The notes below the pieces were generated by a model that saw only the letters and a program-made list of their open reading frames with translations, was not told where the DNA came from and searched no databases. DNA of 10,292 bases from Chloroflexota bacterium (lineage in GTDB: Bacteria > Chloroflexota > Dehalococcoidia > E44-bin15). Position numbers and translations under genes: made by a program. The first letter of the stretch is position 1. Every line of letters begins with the position of its first letter. Shown here piece by piece: positions 6,703 to 10,292 of the stretch. The stretch spans positions 1 through 10,292 of the forward strand of contig JADFVG010000102.1 of NCBI GenBank assembly GCA_015222405.1. The letters run 5' to 3'.

Positions 6703-8655
6703 GTGACAAAACCACCGTTCGATTTCAATGCCCCTCCTAAGTACTACGAGCTCTGGAAATCCTCGATAGAAGACCCAGAGAATTTTTGGGGGGAGAAAGC
6801 AGAGGAGTCAATAAAGGATATCTTCTGGTTCAAAAAATGGGACAAGGTTTTTGAGAGAATGTATCCATCATTCAGATGGTTCATGGGAGGGGAGACAAAT
6901 GCCGGATACAACTGCGTAGATTATAAGCAGTCGAGATACAGTGATAAGATTGCTTATTTTCAGGAAGCGCCAGAACTCGGGATTTCCCGAGCGATATCAT
7001 ATGGGGAACTATGTAAGCTTGTCAAAAAGTACACCGCAGCGCTCAGGAATTCAGGCATTCGGAAAGGCGACCGTGTGCTTCTTTACATCCCGAACACCAT
7101 AGAGGCTGTAGCTATATTGCAAGCGTGTGCCAGGATGGGCGCTATATCTTCATGCGTGTTTGCTGGCTTTTCTCCAGGTGCACTATCTGACCGCATAGAA
7201 CTAACACAACCAAAAGCGATATTCACCCAAGATTTCACAGTTAGAAGGGGCAAGAAGATTGCGCTCAAGAAAAACGTGGATGAAGCCCTTAAACTCTGTC
7301 CTGAAATGGCTGAAAGGGTAAAATTTGTTGTCATAAACAGAGTAATACCTGAAGAGGAAATTTCTATAGTTAGCGGCAGAGACTTTTCTTTCGAGGAATT
7401 TGAAGAAAAGGGAAAGGAAGGGGATGACGGATATGTCCAACTTGAAGCAAATGAACCTTTATTCATACTCTGCACTTCAGGCACTACGGCTAAGCCAAAA
7501 CCAGTAGTCCATGTTCACGGAGGCTTTCAAATTTGGTCCTATTGGACTGCTAAGTGGGTATATGATTCCCAACCGGAAGACGTGATATTCAATACCACTG
7601 ACATAGGTTGGATTGTCGGTCAGTGTTACTTGGTGTTTGCACCATTGCTTACGGGATGCAGTACTATACTTTACGATGGTACCCCTGATTTCCCTAAATC
7701 AGATATGTGGTGGGACATTGTTGAAAGACGTAAAGTCACGATGATTTGGACTGCACCCACTGGTGCTAGAACTCTGCGCTCCCTCGGAGTTGAGCAAGCA
7801 GACAAACATAACCTAGAGTCCGTTAAAAGGGTAGTCGTTGCTGGGGAGGTCTTAAATCCTGAGGTCTGGTCCTGGATATATAACGATGTATTTAAGGGCA
7901 GAATATCTGTCTTTGACCACATGTGGCAGACTGAAGTTCCAGGAGCTATGTTTGGATACCCTTACGGAGTTGAGATGCCAAAGGTTAAGCCAGGCTCAGC
8001 GGGTTTTCCCACTCCAGGCGTACTGCCAGAAATCGTGGATGAAAGGGAAGGAAGAACATGTGCTCCTTATGAGAAGGGCATACTTTTACTTAAAGAACCA
8101 GTTCCAGGGATGACTCAAACCCTATGGGGAAATCCTGACCTGTATAATAAAGAGTATTGGGATAAAAATCCGGCCTTCAATGGCAGCTACTATACTGGAG
8201 ACTCTGCTTATGTAGACGAGGATGGGTATATATGGTTCTGCGGGAGATCTGATGAAGTCATAAAGATTGCCGGGCATAGAATTGGGCCAGCAGAAGTGGA
8301 GAGTGCGATTGTCTCTCACCCATCGGTCAATGAAGCAGCTATCTGTGGTGTGCCCGATGATATGAGAGGTGAAGTTGTTGCAGCTTTTGTCGTTCTCAAG
8401 TCGGAATACGAACCTTCAGAAGAGTTGAAGAAGGAGATAATGCAACACGTGAGAAAGGTCATGGGGCCTATCGTAGTGTTTAGAGGCATAGAGTTTGTAG
8501 ATGCCCTTCCCAAAACGAGGAGCGGGAAAATAATGAGAAGGGTGATGAGAAGATTGTGGACAGGCGACGAACTGGGAGACCTTTCTACGATAGAGACTGA
8601 GGCTTCTGTCAGCCAAATTAGGGAAGCAGTTTCTAAACTTCACCATATAGAGTAA
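6703..8655 (+). CDS. acs: AMP-forming acetyl-CoA synthetase family protein (acetate/short-chain acyl-CoA ligase)
   Basis: Activates a short carboxylate with ATP and CoA through an acyl-adenylate; acetate is the most likely substrate. From GTG 6703 it has 650 residues, the usual Acs length, and key residues fall at Acs-like positions: P-loop/A3 TSGTTAKPKPVVH (258-270), WQTE (408-411, the Trp that limits acyl pocket size in Acs), TGD (498-500), GRSDEVIKIAGHRIGPAEVE (518-537) and PKTRSGK with catalytic Lys609. Lys609 is the residue acetylated to control bacterial Acs enzymes. The N-terminal ACAS-type region includes LWKSSIEDPENFW. The GTG is chosen over ATG 6592 because AGGA precedes it and homology begins there. 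The A3 motif is unusual: Ala263 and Pro267 replace the common Gly residues. Base use is AT-richer than in the flanking genes, with many AGA/AGG and ATA codons, suggesting transfer. Propionate or another short acid is the main alternative substrate. Confidence 0.85.
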   Translation: MTKPPFDFNAPPKYYELWKSSIEDPENFWGEKAEESIKDIFWFKKWDKVFERMYPSFRWFMGGETNAGYNCVDYKQSRYSDKIAYFQEAPELGISRAISYGELCKLVKKYTAALRNSGIRKGDRVLLYIPNTIEAVAILQACARMGAISSCVFAGFSPGALSDRIELTQPKAIFTQDFTVRRGKKIALKKNVDEALKLCPEMAERVKFVVINRVIPEEEISIVSGRDFSFEEFEEKGKEGDDGYVQLEANEPLFILCTSGTTAKPKPVVHVHGGFQIWSYWTAKWVYDSQPEDVIFNTTDIGWIVGQCYLVFAPLLTGCSTILYDGTPDFPKSDMWWDIVERRKVTMIWTAPTGARTLRSLGVEQADKHNLESVKRVVVAGEVLNPEVWSWIYNDVFKGRISVFDHMWQTEVPGAMFGYPYGVEMPKVKPGSAGFPTPGVLPEIVDEREGRTCAPYEKGILLLKEPVPGMTQTLWGNPDLYNKEYWDKNPAFNGSYYTGDSAYVDEDGYIWFCGRSDEVIKIAGHRIGPAEVESAIVSHPSVNEAAICGVPDDMRGEVVAAFVVLKSEYEPSEELKKEIMQHVRKVMGPIVVFRGIEFVDALPKTRSGKIMRRVMRRLWTGDELGDLSTIETEASVSQIREAVSKLHHIE

Positions 8656-8665
8656 GGTACGATGG

Positions 8666-8686
8666 TGACAAGTTTGGTGCTTGTCA
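8666..8686 (+). other. Hairpin just after the synthetase stop codon
   Basis: TGACAAG, a 7-base loop TTTGGTG, then CTTGTCA form a perfect 7-bp stem starting 11 bases after the synthetase stop. No T-run follows on either strand, so a classical intrinsic terminator is not supported. It may stabilise the mRNA 3' end or mark a rearrangement junction. Confidence 0.35.
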
Positions 8687-8980
8687 AAAGTAGGGAGATG
8701 GGTAGGCCAACATGAGAGCAAGCGAAAACCTCAACCTTACCTTCTGTCAAGCAGGGCGTGCTTTTTCCAAGAGAATGCCAGCCCATTTGTGCCCCAGTTT
8801 GAGCCAGGAACCGTGGTCACCGTTGGGCGCCAGTATGCTGATTATATCGTTACTGAGTACGGCATCGCAAAGCTCATGAACAAGAACCTCCGTGAGAGAG
8901 CCAACGAGCTCATCTCGGTGGCTCATCCCAACTTCAGGGCAGAGCTCAGGAAGGAGGCGCAGCGGCTGTTCTGGCCTTAA
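8681..8980 (+). pseudogene. C-terminal remnant of acetyl-CoA hydrolase / CoA-transferase
   Basis: The frame ending at 8980 encodes, from about 8789, the typical end of the acetyl-CoA hydrolase/4-hydroxybutyrate CoA-transferase family: EPGTVVTVGRQYADYIVTEY, then GIAKL, LRERANELISVAHPNFR and ELRKEAQRLF. Intact members have well over 400 residues; only about 64 are recognisable here. The N-terminal domain and the catalytic Glu region are missing. Upstream of 8789 the frame is open back to a TGA at 8666 but resembles nothing in the family, and its only starts (TTG 8681) lack a convincing ribosome-binding site. I read it as a decayed or recombined gene, not a working enzyme. Intact family members exchange CoA between acetyl-CoA and other acids, a job close to that of the synthetase upstream. 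Confidence 0.8.
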
Positions 8981-8985
8981 TCGGC

Positions 8986-9014
8986 AGAAAGACAGGAGTG
9001 CTTAGAAAGACAGG
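8986..9014 (+). repeat. Pair of 11-bp direct repeats before the binding-protein gene
   Basis: AGAAAGACAGG occurs at 8986-8996 and again at 9004-9014, in the 65-base gap between the CoA-transferase remnant and the binding-protein start. The period is 18 bases. It may be a small duplication or a regulatory site; nothing more can be said from one copy of the locus. Confidence 0.4.
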
Positions 9015-9045
9015 CAATGAGCAAAGAAGGCAAGGAGGTTGTGAG

Positions 9046-10242
9046 ATGAACAAGTGGTTCTCAGTAGCAGCGATCGTGGTTTTGTGTCTGACGCTGGTCA
9101 TTGGTGTCGCTTGTGGCGGAGGAGGAGAAGACGAAGAGGGAGTAAAGGAGGTGAAGTTCGGTGCCGGGCTGCCGCTTGCCGGCTTTTGGGGAGCCGTTAT
9201 CGGCATACCAGCGAAGGACGGTGTTGAGTTAGCCAATGACAAGATCGGCGAGTTTACTGTGGCAGGACAGAGCTACCGCTGGAAGCTCTATCACGAGGAG
9301 AACTACTGGACCACCGCCGGCGGGGTGGCTTCAGCCAGCAAACTCATCTATGAGAACGGAGTGAAGATCATGCACCAATCCGGTACAGATGCAGGCAGGG
9401 CTGCCCAGAGTCTGTGCGAAGGATCAGGGGTGCTACTCGACGGATCGGCCGGGTTGGGGTTCTTGGGGCCGGATAAGCCCCACTCCTTCTACTTCGCCCC
9501 AAGCTATGAGACCCACGCACCGGCCTTCTTCCACTGGCTCACCGAAGAGCACCCGGAGGTTAAAACTGCTGTTGCGACTGCGACCGATGACATGCTCGGG
9601 CATGAGTTCGCTCATGCTTGTAAAGCGTCAGCGGAGTACTTTGGTCTCGACTGGCTAGGAACGGAGTACATACCTGCAGGGACAGTGGAGCTTTATCCTA
9701 TAGCCACCAAGCTGGTGAGCAAGGATCCAGACCTGGTCATAGGTAGTGTTCTGACAATGCAACCCATGCTGGAAATGGGCTGGGATGGTATCACAGCCTA
9801 TACCATGTGGTCCTCATCGGACGCGGATTACGTAGGCTGGGAGAATGTCGAGAACGGGAAGTATCTACTCTGGCTACCAAACCCGTATGGGGAATGGCTA
9901 ACCCAGGAGGTGAAGGATTTTGCTGCCGAGTACGATACGAAGTTTGGTATGGAGTTTACGGGAGGCCCATTCTGGGCTGCTACCATACTCTCTGTGCTGA
10001 CCGATGCCTTGAGGAAGGCCGGCACCACGGATGATATTGACAAGATCGTAGCTACGCTTGAGACGGAGACCTTTGATACCTGGATCGGTCCCCTCAAATT
10101 TGGGGGCGAGGAGCTTGTTGGCATCGACCATCTGTTGCTGTGGCCGGTCATCATCGCTGATCTCGAGGATCAGGCGTATCATGTACTGACTGTGGTACCG
10201 GCGGATGAGGCTTATGAGTTAGCGGTAGAGGTCTATAAATAG
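9046..10242 (+). CDS. ABC transporter substrate-binding lipoprotein, branched-chain amino acid/amide type
   Basis: Extracytoplasmic solute receptor of 398 residues, a normal length for type I periplasmic-binding proteins (Peripla_BP_6, LivJ/AmiC-like). It has a Lys-containing start, a hydrophobic segment (about 5-22) and Cys23 in GVAC, followed by a GGGGEDEE linker: a lipoprotein signal with a slightly atypical Gly at -3. The mature part begins VKFGAGLPLAGFWG, the family's usual first beta strand. A lobe crossover around TDAGRAAQS and LLDGSAGLG and a second lobe starting near KTAVATATDDMLGHE follow. The ATG at 9046 is chosen over an upstream in-frame start at 8998 because AAGGAGG lies 7 nt before it and the signal peptide begins there. 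The ligand could be an amino acid, amide or organic acid. The permease and ATPase genes are not in the window and may follow downstream. Confidence 0.9.
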   Translation: MNKWFSVAAIVVLCLTLVIGVACGGGGEDEEGVKEVKFGAGLPLAGFWGAVIGIPAKDGVELANDKIGEFTVAGQSYRWKLYHEENYWTTAGGVASASKLIYENGVKIMHQSGTDAGRAAQSLCEGSGVLLDGSAGLGFLGPDKPHSFYFAPSYETHAPAFFHWLTEEHPEVKTAVATATDDMLGHEFAHACKASAEYFGLDWLGTEYIPAGTVELYPIATKLVSKDPDLVIGSVLTMQPMLEMGWDGITAYTMWSSSDADYVGWENVENGKYLLWLPNPYGEWLTQEVKDFAAEYDTKFGMEFTGGPFWAATILSVLTDALRKAGTTDDIDKIVATLETETFDTWIGPLKFGGEELVGIDHLLLWPVIIADLEDQAYHVLTVVPADEAYELAVEVYK

Positions 10243-10265
10243 CACGATTTGCTCTAAAGAGGCAC

Positions 10266-10279
10266 AGTCAATATTGACT
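10266..10279. repeat. 14-bp perfect palindrome after the binding-protein gene
   Basis: AGTCAATATTGACT is a perfect 14-base palindrome 24 bases after the binding-protein stop codon. It lies next to the window edge, so its context is cut off. No T-run follows within the window. An operator for a downstream gene is one possibility. Confidence 0.45.
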
Positions 10280-10292
10280 CTGTCGGGTGGTA

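Noticed and set aside
8666..8686. Intrinsic terminator after the synthetase gene
   Set aside because: The stem is good but no T-run follows on either strand, so it is listed only as a hairpin.
8998..9045. Upstream start adding 16 residues to the binding protein
   Set aside because: It would put charged residues before the lipoprotein signal; the ATG at 9046 has a perfect AAGGAGG at good spacing.
1..10292. CRISPR array, tRNA/rRNA genes, insertion sequence or phage genes
   Set aside because: No regularly spaced repeats, tRNA-like cloverleaf, rRNA segments, transposase or integrase motifs were seen on either strand.

Overview
The window reads as a bacterial chromosome segment of moderate GC. 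It probably comes from an uncultured member of the Chloroflexota (Dehalococcoidia-like). That guess rests on a short IF-2 with a compact N-terminus, a lipoprotein whose signal peptide ends in Cys followed by a Gly/acidic linker, and the overall style of the proteins. It is an inference and no marker gene settles it.

Layout. (1) Bases 1-3679, minus strand, read right to left: a promoter and short leader, then nusA, rnpM (ylxR) and infB. This is the conserved transcription/translation operon. infB runs off the left edge and lacks only its last residues. The usual first gene, rimP, is not next to nusA. The nusA leader holds a small hairpin followed by a U-run, which looks like an intrinsic attenuator. 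(2) Bases 3898-6292, minus strand: a two-component pair under its own near-consensus promoter. A NarL/LuxR-type response regulator is followed by a soluble GAF-PAS histidine kinase of the HisKA_3 class. (3) Bases 6293-6702: a gene-poor spacer with three copies of an AGGTGA-type motif, one possible 50-residue ORF and an AT-rich perfect inverted repeat. (4) Bases 6703-8655, plus strand: an AMP-forming acetyl/acyl-CoA synthetase with lower GC than its surroundings and an altered A3 (P-loop) motif. (5) Bases 8681-8980, plus strand: the C-terminal remnant of an acetyl-CoA hydrolase/CoA-transferase. (6) Bases 9046-10242, plus strand: a lipoprotein substrate-binding protein of an ABC transporter (branched-chain amino acid/amide class). 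A 14-bp perfect palindrome lies just beyond it at the right edge.

How the parts fit. The left operon is housekeeping: NusA for transcription elongation/termination, RnpM as an RNase P modulator, and IF-2 for translation initiation. The right part is accessory metabolism: a solute-binding protein for uptake and an acyl-CoA synthetase for activation, with a broken CoA-transferase between them. The two-component system lies next to this metabolic block and is transcribed away from it. It could control the block, but only position suggests that. I found no clear novel system. The best candidates for follow-up are the nusA leader hairpin, the repeated motif in the divergent spacer, and the transferred-looking synthetase with its unusual P-loop beside a degraded CoA-transferase.
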